NCBI RefSeq assembly: GCF_004137345.1
Contig: NZ_SDWV01000004.1
Span: 1 to 64,000, forward strand
Direction: 5' to 3'
Source of the DNA: Nocardioides zhouii
GTDB taxonomy: Bacteria; Actinomycetota; Actinomycetes; Propionibacteriales; Nocardioidaceae
Length of the DNA stretch: 64,000 bases
Part shown: positions 53,327 through 61,992 of the stretch, piece after piece
How positions within the stretch are numbered: position 1 is the first letter of the stretch
How the letters are laid out: every line of letters begins with the position of its first letter
The notes under the pieces: generated by a model
Databases searched by the model: none
Told to the model about the DNA's origin: nothing
Seen by the model: only the letters and a program-made list of their open reading frames with translations
Position numbers and translations under genes: made by a program

Positions 53327-54748
53327 TCAGACGAACGGCGCCATCGTCGGCTCGGGCAGCGGGCCGGTCGATGCGTCGCGCGCCACCTCGTAGCCGTGCG
53401 CGATCTCGATGAGCGTCCCCTCCGAACCGGCAGTCCCCCAGAACGAGACCGCGACCGGAAGTCCAGCCGCCAGCTCGGTCGGCACCGTCACGAGCGGGTA
53501 GCCCGCGACGGCCGCCGGCCCGGAGCAGGAGCCGGGAAACGACTCGGGGTTGACCAGGTCGATGGGGTGCGCGGGTGCGTAGGACGGCGTGACCAGCGCG
53601 TCGAGGTCGTGCTCGCGGAGCACCGCCTCGATGCCGCCGTCCCGGGTGGCGGCGACACCACGTGCCCGGGCAGCGAGGTGGCGCGGGTCCCCGGCCATCG
53701 GCCCCTCGAGGGCCTTCTCGAAGAGCGACTGACCGAAGTGGGCGAGCTCGGTGCCGGCGTGCTCGCGGTTGAACCGGACCACGTCCTCGAGGGTGCGCGG
53801 CACGTCGCCGGGACGACCGGCGAGGTAGTCGGCGAGGCCGGTACGGAGCTCGGCCAGGAGGACGAGCAGCTCGTCCTCCCACACCTCGTCGCCGAGGGGA
53901 GGCAGGTCGGTCGAATCGACGATGACGGCACCCTGGGCGGCGAGGAGCGCCAACGCCCGATCGGCGGCGGCATCGGCGTGCGACGAGTAGCCCCAGTACG
54001 TCGTACGCGGGACGCCGATCCGCTTGCCCGCGAGGCGACCCTCGACGGCGTACCTGGCGTAGTCGCGTCCGTCCGCGGCGAGGACGGTGAGGAGCGCGGC
54101 GGCGTCGCGGACCGTACGCGCCATCGGCCCCGGCGAGTCCTGGGAGGCGGAGATCGGGACGACCCCCTCGGTGGGGACCGTGCCGACGGTGGGCTTGATG
54201 CCGACGCACCCGTTGAAGGCGGCCGGGCAGGTGATCGAGCCGTCGGTCTCGGTGCCCACGGCGAACGCCGCCAGTCCCGCTGCGACTGCCGCACCGCTGC
54301 CGGAGCTCGAGCCGCCGGCCGAGCGGTTGAGCGCGTACGGGTTGCGGGTCAGGCCGCCGTGGGCGCTCCAGCCGGAGGCTGAGCTCTCGTCACGGATGTT
54401 GGCCCACTCGGACAGGTTGGTCTTGCCGAGCACGACGAGCCCTGCCTCGCGGAGCCGGGCGACGAGCGTCGCGTCCCGGGTCGGCGGGGGTGCGTCCGCG
54501 AGGGCGAGCGAGCCCGCCGTCGTCGCCAGGTCGTGGGTGTCGATGTTGTCCTTCACGAGCACGGCCCGCCCGTGGAGGGGACTGCGTACGCGGCCCGCGG
54601 CGGCCTCGCGGTCGAGCCGGTCGGCCTGCTCGAGAGCGTCCGGGTGGACGGTGCAGACCGCGTTCACGAGCGGCTCGACGACGTCCATCCGATCGAGGAG
54701 GGCACTCACCTCGTCGCAGGAGCGGGTGCTCACGTCCTCGCCGGCCAT
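53327..54748 (-). CDS. Amidase-signature-family hydrolase
   Basis: 473 residues. Catalytic Lys in HGRAVLVKDNIDTHD (about 59-73), the Gly/Ser-rich loop NRSAGGSSSGSGAAVAAG with the cis-Ser, and the nucleophile in TDGSITCPAAFNG. Not GatA by context, as no gatC/gatB are near. GAGG lies 8 nt before ATG 54748. Confidence 0.92.
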   Translation of the reverse strand: MAGEDVSTRSCDEVSALLDRMDVVEPLVNAVCTVHPDALEQADRLDREAAAGRVRSPLHGRAVLVKDNIDTHDLATTAGSLALADAPPPTRDATLVARLREAGLVVLGKTNLSEWANIRDESSASGWSAHGGLTRNPYALNRSAGGSSSGSGAAVAAGLAAFAVGTETDGSITCPAAFNGCVGIKPTVGTVPTEGVVPISASQDSPGPMARTVRDAAALLTVLAADGRDYARYAVEGRLAGKRIGVPRTTYWGYSSHADAAADRALALLAAQGAVIVDSTDLPPLGDEVWEDELLVLLAELRTGLADYLAGRPGDVPRTLEDVVRFNREHAGTELAHFGQSLFEKALEGPMAGDPRHLAARARGVAATRDGGIEAVLREHDLDALVTPSYAPAHPIDLVNPESFPGSCSGPAAVAGYPLVTVPTELAAGLPVAVSFWGTAGSEGTLIEIAHGYEVARDASTGPLPEPTMAPFV

Positions 54749-54822
54749 GCGGTCGTCCTCTCGAAGAAGACGAGGAGCCAGCCCTCCCGGACCGGCTCCT
54801 CGTACGTGTTTCCCTCTGGGTG

Positions 54823-54969
54823 CTACTTCGTGAAGAGGCTGACCCCACCAGGGCCGACCAGCAGGCCGACGATGATGAGGACGATGCCCATCAGCATCTG
54901 GCCCCGAACCAGTGAGACGATGCCGGACACCACGAGGATGACGGCGAGGATCCACAGCAGCAAAGCCAT
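54823..54969 (-). CDS. Small hydrophobic GPGG-motif protein
   Basis: 48 residues: two hydrophobic stretches joined by LVRGQM and ending GPGGVSLFTK. It resembles tiny actinobacterial membrane proteins with a GPGG-S-F end. AGGGAG is 6 nt before ATG 54969. Function unknown. Confidence 0.75.
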   Translation of the reverse strand: MALLLWILAVILVVSGIVSLVRGQMLMGIVLIIVGLLVGPGGVSLFTK

Positions 54970-55032
54970 GTCATGCTCCCTTCGATTGACGGCGTCAACC
55001 TAGCCCTCGCGCAGCGGCGCAGGAAGCCGAGG

Positions 55033-55614
55033 TCACCCCAACGGAGGGCGGGCCTGGCCCTCCTCACGCAGCCGCGGCGGCGTGAAGTCCTCGGGGTTGA
55101 AGCCCGTCTTGTCAGCATAGAACTCGCGCACCACGTCCATGTCGGCCGTGACGTCGCCGGTCGGGTGGAACGTCGGTCCCCACCCGACCCTGCGCGACGG
55201 GACGTCGATGAAGGCCAGCGTGATCGGCAGGCCGGTCTGCTGGGCGATCCGGTAGAAGCCCGACTTCCAGTACTCGCCGCGCGACCGGGTGCCCTCGGCC
55301 GCGATGCCGATGAGCCACGGGTCGTCGCCCTCGGACTCGGCGAGCAGCTGCTTGATCGTCGCTGCCGGGTTCTTGCGGTCGAGCTCGACCGCACCGGTGC
55401 GACGCAGCAGCCAGCCGAGCGGTCCGACGAAGAGCTCCTGCTTGACCAGGAGCTTGATGTCGATGCCGTAGGTCCAGCCCAGGAGCAGTGTCAGCACCCA
55501 GTCCCAGTTGGAGGTGTGCGGCGCGCCGACGAGCACGCTGCGCTGCGGCACCTCGCCGACCGCCTGCCACCGCACGGCGCGCAGGGCGACCTTCGCGATT
55601 CTACGACGCAGCAC
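55033..55614 (-). CDS. PlsC-type acyltransferase
   Basis: 193 residues. The lysophosphatidic acid acyltransferase motif HTSNWD (His33, Asp38) and the EGTRSRGEYWKSGF block are present. Membrane-associated. GTG 55614 is chosen because AGGA precedes it by 7 nt; the frame is open to GTG 55638. It overlaps the end of the monooxygenase gene by 14 nt. Confidence 0.88.
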   Translation of the reverse strand: MLRRRIAKVALRAVRWQAVGEVPQRSVLVGAPHTSNWDWVLTLLLGWTYGIDIKLLVKQELFVGPLGWLLRRTGAVELDRKNPAATIKQLLAESEGDDPWLIGIAAEGTRSRGEYWKSGFYRIAQQTGLPITLAFIDVPSRRVGWGPTFHPTGDVTADMDVVREFYADKTGFNPEDFTPPRLREEGQARPPLG

Positions 55615-56970
55615 GGGCACGTCCTTTCTTGCGCTCACGCGCGAGGTCCCACAGGTAGTGGTCGAAGTCGACCTCGAGCGTGTGGCGCGGCGAGGCGTAG
55701 AACTGCTTCGTGTCGCGCTCGTGCTCGGCCGTCATCTGGCGGCGTACGACGGCGTCGGACGGCGGCACGTAGCCGCCGGCGAGCGTCTCGGCGATCCACG
55801 ACGCCTGCGCCTCGGCGAGCGGCATGACCGCGCCGATCGGCTGGAGGAGACCGAGGAAGTAGAGACCGGGCAGGTCCGGGTGGACCGTGCGCTTCCAGAG
55901 CGGCAGGTCGTTGGCCTCTACCGAGACGAGGTCGGGGTCGAGGAACGGGAAGCTGATCCGGTAGCCCGTCGCCCACACGATGAGGTCCGCCGGCGCACTG
56001 GTGCCGTCGACGAAGACGACCCGATCGCCGTCGAGCCGCTCGATCGCGGGACGCGCGGTCATCGCGCCCGCTTCCAGCCGTTCGCGGATCCGCTCGGACT
56101 GCACGGGGTGCGACTGGCCGGGCTTGTGCGTGGGCGCGGGCAGTCCGTACTTCGTCATGCTGCCGGCCGCGGTCGCGCCGATCCACAGGCGGAAGCCGGT
56201 GACCCACCACGGGAGCCAGCCCGGCAGCGCGACCTGGTCGCTCGGCTTGCCGAGGAAGAACTTGCGGAGCACCCACTCGGTGCGGCGCACCGACCACGTC
56301 GTCGTACGGGCCGCGAAGGACGCCTCGACGGCGATGTCCATCGCGGAGTTGCCGGCGCCCACCACGACGACGTCGCGCCCGGCGAGCTGGTCGCGGGAGC
56401 GGTAGTCGTGGGCGTGCAGCAGCTCGCCGGCGAAGTCGCCCGGATAGGCCGGCTCCGGCCAGCGGGCGTCCCAGTGGTGGCCGTTCGCGACCAGCACTGC
56501 GTCGTACGTCCTGGTCTCGGTGCCGTCGGGGCCGGTGACGCGGACCTCCCACCGACCGTCGGCCGCGCGGGTCACTTCCTCGACGGTGGTGTCGAAGGTG
56601 ATGGCGTGGCGGAAGCCGAAGTGGTCGACGTAGCGTCGAAGTAGGCCGCGACCTGGTCGTGCCGGGCGTAGGGCGGGTAGTCCTCGGGCATCGGGAAGTC
56701 GGAGTACGCCATCCGCGGGCACGAGGTGTTGATCTCGAGGCTCTCGTAGCAGGCCGACTGGCCGTTGGAGTTGGCGTAGACCCAGTTGCCGCCGACGTCG
56801 TGGCCCCGCTCGAAGCAGTCGAACGGGATCCCGGCGAGGTAGAGCTCCTTGGCCGCGGCGATGCCCGACGAGCCGGCGCCGATGACGCAGGCGCGGGGCA
56901 GCGACTCATCGACCGGGACGACGGCGGTGACGGCGGGTGCGCGGTCGGTCTGCTTGACGAGGTAGGCCAT
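55601..56970 (-). pseudogene. Flavin-containing monooxygenase, frameshifted
   Basis: The N-terminal half (from ATG 56970, with GAGSSGIAAAKEL) runs to QVAAYFDA and is then out of frame. The C-terminal half, in the next frame, begins YVDHFGFRHAITF and holds the second Rossmann motif VGAGNSAMDIAVE, an FxGxxxH-like FAGELLHAHDYRS and VWATGY. The break is in an Ala codon near 56633 (GC followed directly by TAC), one base missing. If real the gene is dead; if an error it is a 453-residue FMO. AGGA lies 6 nt before the start. Confidence 0.85.
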
Positions 56971-56995
56971 CAACGTTCCTTCGGGGGTCGGCGCA

Positions 56996-57334
56996 TCACA
57001 GGTAGAGCCCGGTGGAGCCGCCCTCGAGGCGCTCGGCGGCAACGGCGTGCACGTCGCGCTCGCGCATGACGACGTAGACCTCGCCGTGCACCTCGACCTC
57101 GGCCTTGTCCTCGGGGTCGAAGAGGACGCGGTCGCCGGCCTCGACGGCGCGGGCGTGCGGGCCGACCGCGATGACGCGCGACCACGCGAGCCGCCGGGCA
57201 CCCATCGCAGCCGTCGCCGGGATGACGATGCCGCCGCTCGAGCGGCGCTCACCGGACTCCTGGTCGACCTCGACCAGGACCCGGTCGTGCAGCATCTTGA
57301 TCGGGGCTGCCTTCTCGGGACTGCCGCCGGTCAT
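56996..57334 (-). CDS. GroES-like co-chaperonin paralogue
   Basis: 112 residues. KMLHDRVLVEV, SSGGIVIPATA and SRVIAVGPHARAVEAGDRVLFDPEDKAEVEVHGEVYVVMRE match GroES, with a shorter mobile-loop region. It is not next to groEL and the Leu-rich end (STGLYL) is unusual. ATG 57334 is 5 nt after the DUF3618 stop; ATG 57295 would give the canonical start. Lies in a set with DUF3618 and the monooxygenase. Confidence 0.85.
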   Translation of the reverse strand: MTGGSPEKAAPIKMLHDRVLVEVDQESGERRSSGGIVIPATAAMGARRLAWSRVIAVGPHARAVEAGDRVLFDPEDKAEVEVHGEVYVVMRERDVHAVAAERLEGGSTGLYL

Positions 57335-57339
57335 GGTGC

Positions 57340-57588
57340 TCAGCCGGCGACCTTGCGGACGATCGCGAACAGGACGACGACCCCGACGATCGCGCCGGCG
57401 ACCTTGAGGATGTTGTCGGTGCGCGGGGCTCCGGTGTCGAGGTCGACGAAGTTCGACTTCACCGTGGCCACCTGGCGCCCGACGACCGTCTTCGGGTGGG
57501 CGCGGTGCGCGAGCTGGTCGATGGTCGAGGCGAGCCGCTGGCGCGTCTCCTCGATCTCGCGCTCGAGCGCGCTCATGTCCTGGGTCAC
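57340..57588 (-). CDS. DUF3618 membrane protein
   Basis: 82 residues. LEREIEETRQRLASTIDQLAHRAHPKTVV is the DUF3618 helix; a C-terminal hydrophobic segment (about 60-78) anchors it. Start GTG 57588 is favoured over ATG 57576 because TAGCCT lies 6 nt upstream. First gene of the DUF3618-GroES-like-monooxygenase-PlsC set. Confidence 0.85.
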   Translation of the reverse strand: MTQDMSALEREIEETRQRLASTIDQLAHRAHPKTVVGRQVATVKSNFVDLDTGAPRTDNILKVAGAIVGVVVLFAIVRKVAG

Positions 57589-57594
57589 CCGCGC

Positions 57595-57600
57595 AGGCTA
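57595..57600 (-). promoter_or_regulatory. -10 hexamer TAGCCT for DUF3618 set
   Basis: TAGCCT is 6 nt before GTG 57588 and decides this start. Confidence 0.5.
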
Positions 57601-57635
57601 TCAACGCCGCCCCCGGGACCGGGACGGCGTCCTTG

Positions 57636-57652
57636 TTGCAACCGACATGCAA
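57636..57652 (+). promoter_or_regulatory. Nur-type nickel operator
   Basis: TTGCAA-CCGAC-ATGCAA matches the Nur consensus tTGCaa-N5-ttGCAA described in Streptomyces at 11 of 12 fixed positions. It fills the whole 17-bp spacer immediately before the -10 TAGCAT of the nickel transporter gene, so bound Nur would block polymerase. Confidence 0.75.
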
Positions 57653-57658
57653 TAGCAT
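57653..57658 (+). promoter_or_regulatory. -10 hexamer TAGCAT for the NiCoT gene
   Basis: TAGCAT is 6 nt before ATG 57665 and abuts the Nur-type box. Confidence 0.6.
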
Positions 57659-57664
57659 CGGAGC

Positions 57665-58729
57665 ATGAACAACCCGCTGCGCTCCTTCTCCGCGACCGAC
57701 CGGCGCCACATCGCCGGCATGGCGGCGGTCGTCGTCGTGCTCAACGCGCTCGGGTGGGGGGTGCTCGTCGCGGTCGTGGCCCCGCAGCGCTTCGACGTGG
57801 GCAGCGCGGGCGTCTTCGGCATCGGCCTGGGCGTCGCGGCGTTCCTGCTCGGCGCCCGCCACGCCTTCGACGCCGACCACATCGCGGCGATCGACAACAC
57901 GACCCGCAAGCTCGTCGGGGACGGCTCCCCCGCCACGACGACGGGCTTCTGGTTCGGGATGGGCCACTCGAGCGTGGTGTTCGGACTCAGCCTCCTGCTG
58001 GCGATCGGCGTACGCGCCCTTGCCGACCCGGTGCAGGACGACGGATCCGCCCTCCAGGGCACGCTCGGCACGGTGGGCACGGTCACCGCCGGCACGTTCC
58101 TCATCGTCATCGGCCTGATGAACCTCAGCGCGCTCGTCGGGATCTTCCACGCCTACCGCCACCTGCGCGCCGGGACGTTCGACGAGGAGCACCTCGAGCA
58201 CCACCTGCACAACCGCGGCTTCCTGGCGAGGATCTTCAAGAAGACGACCCAGCGGGTCACCCGCGCCCGCCACCTCTACCCCGTCGGCCTGCTGATGGGG
58301 CTCGGTTTCGACACCGCCACCCAGGTCGCGCTGCTGGTGCTCGCCGGTGGGACCGCCGCCTTCGCGCTGCCGTGGTACGCCATCCTCACCCTGCCGGTGC
58401 TGTTCGCCGCCGGCATGGTCCTGTTCGACTCCCTCGACGGGATCCTGATGACACGGGCCTACTCGTGGGCGTTCCTCAAGCCGATCCGGAAGATCTACTA
58501 CAACTTCACCGTCACGATCCTGTCGGTCACGGTGGCCCTCTCGATCGGCGCGCTCCTGCTCGTGCAGCTCGCCTCGGAGTGGGTGCCGGGCCTGGCCTGG
58601 GCCGGGAGCCTCGACCTCGAGTACGTCGGCTTCGGCCTCGTGGCATTGTTCGTCCTCGTCTGGGCCGCCAGCGTGGCGTGGTACCACCTCGGCCGCGTCG
58701 AGGAGAAGTTCGAGAAGGGAATCGCATGA
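57665..58729 (+). CDS. NiCoT nickel/cobalt permease (HoxN/NixA family)
   Basis: 354 residues, eight hydrophobic segments. The family signature RHAFDADH is at 65-72, followed by FGMGHSSVVF, LGFDTATQVALL and GMVLFDSLDGILM, all four NiCoT motifs. The Nur-type operator makes nickel the likely metal. Ends in an ATGA overlap with bcp. ATG 57665, leaderless by layout. Confidence 0.95.
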   Translation: MNNPLRSFSATDRRHIAGMAAVVVVLNALGWGVLVAVVAPQRFDVGSAGVFGIGLGVAAFLLGARHAFDADHIAAIDNTTRKLVGDGSPATTTGFWFGMGHSSVVFGLSLLLAIGVRALADPVQDDGSALQGTLGTVGTVTAGTFLIVIGLMNLSALVGIFHAYRHLRAGTFDEEHLEHHLHNRGFLARIFKKTTQRVTRARHLYPVGLLMGLGFDTATQVALLVLAGGTAAFALPWYAILTLPVLFAAGMVLFDSLDGILMTRAYSWAFLKPIRKIYYNFTVTILSVTVALSIGALLLVQLASEWVPGLAWAGSLDLEYVGFGLVALFVLVWAASVAWYHLGRVEEKFEKGIA

Positions 58730-59196
58730 CCGAGCGCCTCACCCCCGGTGACACCGCACCCGACTTCAGCCTGACCAACGATGCCGGCGAGCAGGTCACC
58801 CTGTCCGGCCTCCGCGGCAAGAAGGTGATCCTCTACTTCTACCCCGCGGCGATGACCCCGGGCTGCACGACGCAGGCCTGCGACTTCTCCGAGTCGCTCG
58901 ACTCGCTGCGCGGTGCCGGCTACGAGGTCCTCGGCGTCTCCAAGGACGCGCCCGCCAAGCTCGCGAAGTTCCGCGAGCGCGACTCGCTGACCCTCACGCT
59001 GCTGTCCGACGAGGACCTCGCCGTGCACAAGGCGTACGCCGCGTACGGCACGAAGAAGCTCTACGGCAAGGAGGTCGAGGGCGTGCTGCGCTCGACCTTC
59101 GTGATCGACGAGGACGGGAAGGTCGAGCTCGCGCAGTACAACGTGAAGGCCACCGGCCACGTCGCCAAGCTGCGCCGGGACCTCGGACTCGACTGA
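58726..59196 (+). CDS. bcp: Thioredoxin-dependent thiol peroxidase (Bcp/PrxQ)
   Basis: 156 residues. Peroxidatic Cys47 and resolving Cys52 in PGCTTQAC; FYPAAMTPG and the C-terminal VLRSTFVIDEDGKV complete the fold. Cotranscribed with the nickel transporter gene (4-nt overlap), which would place a peroxidase under nickel control. Confidence 0.94.
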   Translation: MTERLTPGDTAPDFSLTNDAGEQVTLSGLRGKKVILYFYPAAMTPGCTTQACDFSESLDSLRGAGYEVLGVSKDAPAKLAKFRERDSLTLTLLSDEDLAVHKAYAAYGTKKLYGKEVEGVLRSTFVIDEDGKVELAQYNVKATGHVAKLRRDLGLD

Positions 59197-59212
59197 GGCG
59201 TACGCCGTCCGC

Positions 59213-59275
59213 CACACGTGTCCGCGATGTTGCCCTCCGCTCCCGGGCTGAGGGGCAACGTCTCGGACACGTGTG
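59213..59275. terminator. Long palindrome after bcp
   Basis: CACACGTGTCCGCGATGTTGCCC at the left end and GGGCAACGTCTCGGACACGTGTG at the right end form a 23-bp stem with two mismatches around a 17-nt loop. Begins 16 nt after the bcp stop; a terminator of the same style as other long palindromes here. Confidence 0.6.
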
Positions 59276-59399
59276 AGGATTGATCCGCGTTCAACACGGA
59301 GGCACGCCAAGCCCTCGCTGTCACCGCCAGACGCCCACCTTCGCGGGGCGCAGCAGAGGCAAGTACTCGACCTCGGACATACCGCGCCCGCTGCTCTTC

Positions 59400-59405
59400 T
59401 AGACT
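59400..59405 (+). promoter_or_regulatory. -10 hexamer TAGACT for tRNA-Leu
   Basis: TAGACT lies 11 nt before the mature tRNA 5' end. The stretch 59276-59399 holds nothing else I can identify. Confidence 0.45.
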
Positions 59406-59416
59406 CCGTGGCTGAA

Positions 59417-59498
59417 GCCGAAGTGGTGGAACAGGCAGACACGCACGGTTTAGGTCCGTGTGCCCTAGGGCGTGCGGGTTCGACTCCCGCCTTCGGCA
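59417..59498 (+). tRNA. tRNA-Leu (UAG)
   Basis: Acceptor GCCGAAG/CTTCGGC, anticodon CACGG-TTTAGGT-CCGTG (anticodon TAG), a long variable arm TGCCCTAGGGCGT typical of class II tRNA, and T-arm GCGGGTTCGACTCCCGC. Discriminator A; CCA not encoded. Confidence 0.95.
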
Positions 59499-59550
59499 CG
59501 TACACGTACATTTCCGCGCGAGTCCCCTCCTGCGTGACCACCGTCACCAC

Positions 59551-59556
59551 TAGGGT
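59551..59556 (+). promoter_or_regulatory. -10 hexamer TAGGGT for the BASS transporter
   Basis: TAGGGT is 6 nt before ATG 59563. Confidence 0.5.
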
Positions 59557-59562
59557 CCGCGC

Positions 59563-60438
59563 ATGGACTCCGCGCTGACGACTGTCGGACTGCCCCTCGC
59601 TCTCGCGATCATCATGTTCGGGCTCGGCCTGGACCTGACCATCGGCGACTTCAAGCGAGTCGGCCGGACTCCGAAGGCCGTGGCCGTCGCGCTCGCCTGC
59701 CAGATCGTGCTGCTGCCGGCGATCTGCTTCGGGCTCGTGGTGCTCTTCGACCTGCCCGCCCTCCTCGGCATCGGCATGCTGCTCCTTGCCGCGTCGCCCG
59801 GTGGGACGACGGCCAACCTGTTCAGCCACCTGTTCCGCGGCGACGTGGCGCTCAACATCACCCTCACCGCGATCAACACCGTGATCGCCGTCGTCACGCT
59901 GCCGCTGATCACCGGCCTGGCCATCGCCTACTACGACCGCCAGGACGACGTGACGATGCCGCTGGTCGAGATCGTCAAGGTGTTCGCCCTGATCCTCCTG
60001 CCCGTCGGCATCGGGATGCTCGTCAACAACCGGGCGCCGGACTTCGCCCGCCGGATGGACAAGCCGGTGCGCATCGGCTCGGCGGTGATCCTCGCGATCC
60101 TCGTGGTCGGGATCCTGCTCGACCAGCTCGAGAACGTCGGCGACTACCTCGCCGACGTCGGCCTCATCGCCGCGCTCTTCTGCGCGATCAGCCTGGCCGT
60201 GGGCTACTTCGTGCCGAAGGCCTTCGGCGTCACGGGCCCGCAAGCCATCGCGTCGTCGATGGAGGTCGGCGTGCACAACGCCACGCTGGCGATCTTCGTC
60301 GCCGTCGAGGTGCTCGACGACGTCGAGATCTCCGTCCCAGCGGCCGTCTACTCGCTGATCATGTTCCTGTTCGCGGCACTGTGGGGCATGTGGGTCTCGC
60401 GGCAGGTGGCCGCCCGTGAGGGCGCCTCAGCCGGCTGA
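59563..60438 (+). CDS. Bile acid:sodium symporter (BASS)-family transporter
   Basis: 291 residues with nine or ten hydrophobic segments. ASPGGTTANLFSHLFRGDVALN and the crossover SSMEVGVHNATLAIFVA are BASS hallmarks; the latter is the sodium-site region. Likely imports an organic anion with sodium; substrate unknown. ATG 59563. Its last 12 nt overlap the convergent rdgB gene. Confidence 0.92.
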   Translation: MDSALTTVGLPLALAIIMFGLGLDLTIGDFKRVGRTPKAVAVALACQIVLLPAICFGLVVLFDLPALLGIGMLLLAASPGGTTANLFSHLFRGDVALNITLTAINTVIAVVTLPLITGLAIAYYDRQDDVTMPLVEIVKVFALILLPVGIGMLVNNRAPDFARRMDKPVRIGSAVILAILVVGILLDQLENVGDYLADVGLIAALFCAISLAVGYFVPKAFGVTGPQAIASSMEVGVHNATLAIFVAVEVLDDVEISVPAAVYSLIMFLFAALWGMWVSRQVAAREGASAG

Positions 60439-61041
60439 CAGGTCGGCGGCGACGTACGGCGCCAGCTCGCGCAGCGCGCGACCGCGGTGCGAGATCCGGT
60501 CCTTCTCGCCGGGCGGCAGCTCGGCCGAGGTGAGCCCCTCGGCCTCGTGCTCCTGGGCGACGAAGACCACGTCGTAGCCGAAGCCGCCGCTCCCCCGCTG
60601 CTCGCGGATGATCCGGCCGTCCATCCGGCCCTCGACCACGCGCTCGCTCCCGTCGGGCCGCACCCACGCGATCGCGCAGGTGAAGTACGCGCCGCGGCGC
60701 TCGTCGGGCACGTCGTCGAGCTGCTCGAGCAGCAGCTCGTTGTTGCGGGAATCGGACTTCTCGCGGCCGGACCACCGGGCCGACAGCACGCCGGGCATCC
60801 CGTTGAGCGCGTCGACGCAGAGGCCGCTGTCGTCGGCGACCGACGGCAGCCCGGTCGCGGCGACACCGGCCCGCGCCTTGAGCAGCGCGTTGCCCTCGAA
60901 CGTCGGCTGGTCCTCGACCGGCTCGACGTAGCCCTCGACGTCAGCGATGCCCAGGACCTCGATCTCGGGCACGTGCTCGGCGAGGATCCGCTGCATCTCC
61001 GCGATCTTCTTGGCGTTGGCCGAGGCGAGGAAGATCCTCAT
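60427..61041 (-). CDS. rdgB: dITP/XTP pyrophosphatase
   Basis: 204-residue Ham1-like house-cleaning nucleotidase. [10 protein letters not shown] (8-17), [11 protein letters not shown] and [13 protein letters not shown] are the family motifs, and FGYDVVF completes the site. It follows rph with a 4-nt ATGA overlap, so the two are coupled. Confidence 0.94.
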   Translation of the reverse strand: MRIFLASANAKKIAEMQRILAEHVPEIEVLGIADVEGYVEPVEDQPTFEGNALLKARAGVAATGLPSVADDSGLCVDALNGMPGVLSARWSGREKSDSRNNELLLEQLDDVPDERRGAYFTCAIAWVRPDGSERVVEGRMDGRIIREQRGSGGFGYDVVFVAQEHEAEGLTSAELPPGEKDRISHRGRALRELAPYVAADLSAG

Positions 61042-61769
61042 CGGGCCAGCGCTTCGTGCTGCATGCGCGTCAGGTCGGCGCAGCCCTTCTCCGCGAGGGC
61101 GAGCAGTGCATCGAGCTCGGCGCGGTCGAAGGCAGCGCCCTCGGCGGTGCCCTGCACCTCGACGAACTTCCCCTCGCCGGTCATCACGACGTTCATGTCG
61201 GTCTCGGCGCGTACGTCCTCGACGTAGGGCAGGTCGAGGCGCGGGATGCCGTCGATGATGCCGACGCTGACCGCGGCGACCGAGCCCGTCAGCGGCTCGC
61301 CGGTCAGGGCGCCGTTGCCGCGCAGGTGCGCGACCGCGTCGGCGAGCGCGACGTACGCCCCCGTGATCGCGGCCGTACGGGTGCCGCCGTCGGCCTGCAG
61401 CACGTCGCAGTCGAGGACGATCGTGTTCTCGCCGAGCGCCTGGTAGTCGATGACCGCTCGCAGCGAGCGGCCGATGAGCCGCGAGATCTCGTGCGTGCGG
61501 CCGCCGATGCGGCCCTTGACCGACTCGCGGTCCGAGCGGGTGTTGGTGGCGGCCGGGAGCATCGCGTACTCGGCCGTCACCCAGCCGAGGCCGGAGCCCT
61601 TGCGCCAGCGCGGCACGCCCTCCGAGGCGGACGCGGCGCAGAGCACCTTGGTGCCACCGAACTCGACCAGCACCGATCCCGCGGCGTGGTCGAGCCAGTG
61701 GCGGGTGATCGTGATCGGGCGGAGCTCGTCGTCGGCGCGGCCGTCGGCACGCGGGGCGGGAGAAGTCAT
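61038..61769 (-). CDS. rph: Ribonuclease PH
   Basis: 243-residue phosphorolytic 3'-tRNA-trimming enzyme. [15 protein letters not shown] and [11 protein letters not shown] are the RNase PH core, [21 protein letters not shown] binds tRNA and phosphate, and [18 protein letters not shown] carries the catalytic Asp. ATG 61769 is preceded by TAGGGT at 7 nt; the frame opens further upstream. Confidence 0.95.
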   Translation of the reverse strand: MTSPAPRADGRADDELRPITITRHWLDHAAGSVLVEFGGTKVLCAASASEGVPRWRKGSGLGWVTAEYAMLPAATNTRSDRESVKGRIGGRTHEISRLIGRSLRAVIDYQALGENTIVLDCDVLQADGGTRTAAITGAYVALADAVAHLRGNGALTGEPLTGSVAAVSVGIIDGIPRLDLPYVEDVRAETDMNVVMTGEGKFVEVQGTAEGAAFDRAELDALLALAEKGCADLTRMQHEALAR

Positions 61770-61776
61770 GGGGACG

Positions 61777-61782
61777 ACCCTA
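61777..61782 (-). promoter_or_regulatory. -10 hexamer TAGGGT for rph-rdgB
   Basis: TAGGGT is 7 nt before ATG 61769. Confidence 0.55.
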
Positions 61783-61803
61783 GACGCGACGGCAGACATG
61801 GCA

Positions 61804-61845
61804 GAGCCGGGTCCGGTCACCCCCGTGAGTTACCGGACCCGGCTC
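61804..61845. other. Perfect 14-bp inverted repeat between divergent genes
   Basis: GAGCCGGGTCCGGT and its exact reverse complement flank a 14-nt loop. It lies between the divergent rph and histidine-kinase genes, where a terminator is not expected. Role unknown. Confidence 0.55.
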
Positions 61846-61992
61846 GAAGGCCCCTACCCCAAGCGGGACCCAGCGCGCAGCCCCACGCCACGCAGCTCCC
61901 TCCACGTGGTGGTGATCCCAGCGTCGCTGCTCACGCGCATCCGGCGCATCGGTCCATCGGTCCCCACGCGCGAGACCAAAGTAGGAGGCGCG

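Noticed and set aside
53327..54748. Amidase as GatA of the amidotransferase
   Set aside because: No gatC or gatB next to it and several substitutions from GatA; a generic amidase is the safer call.
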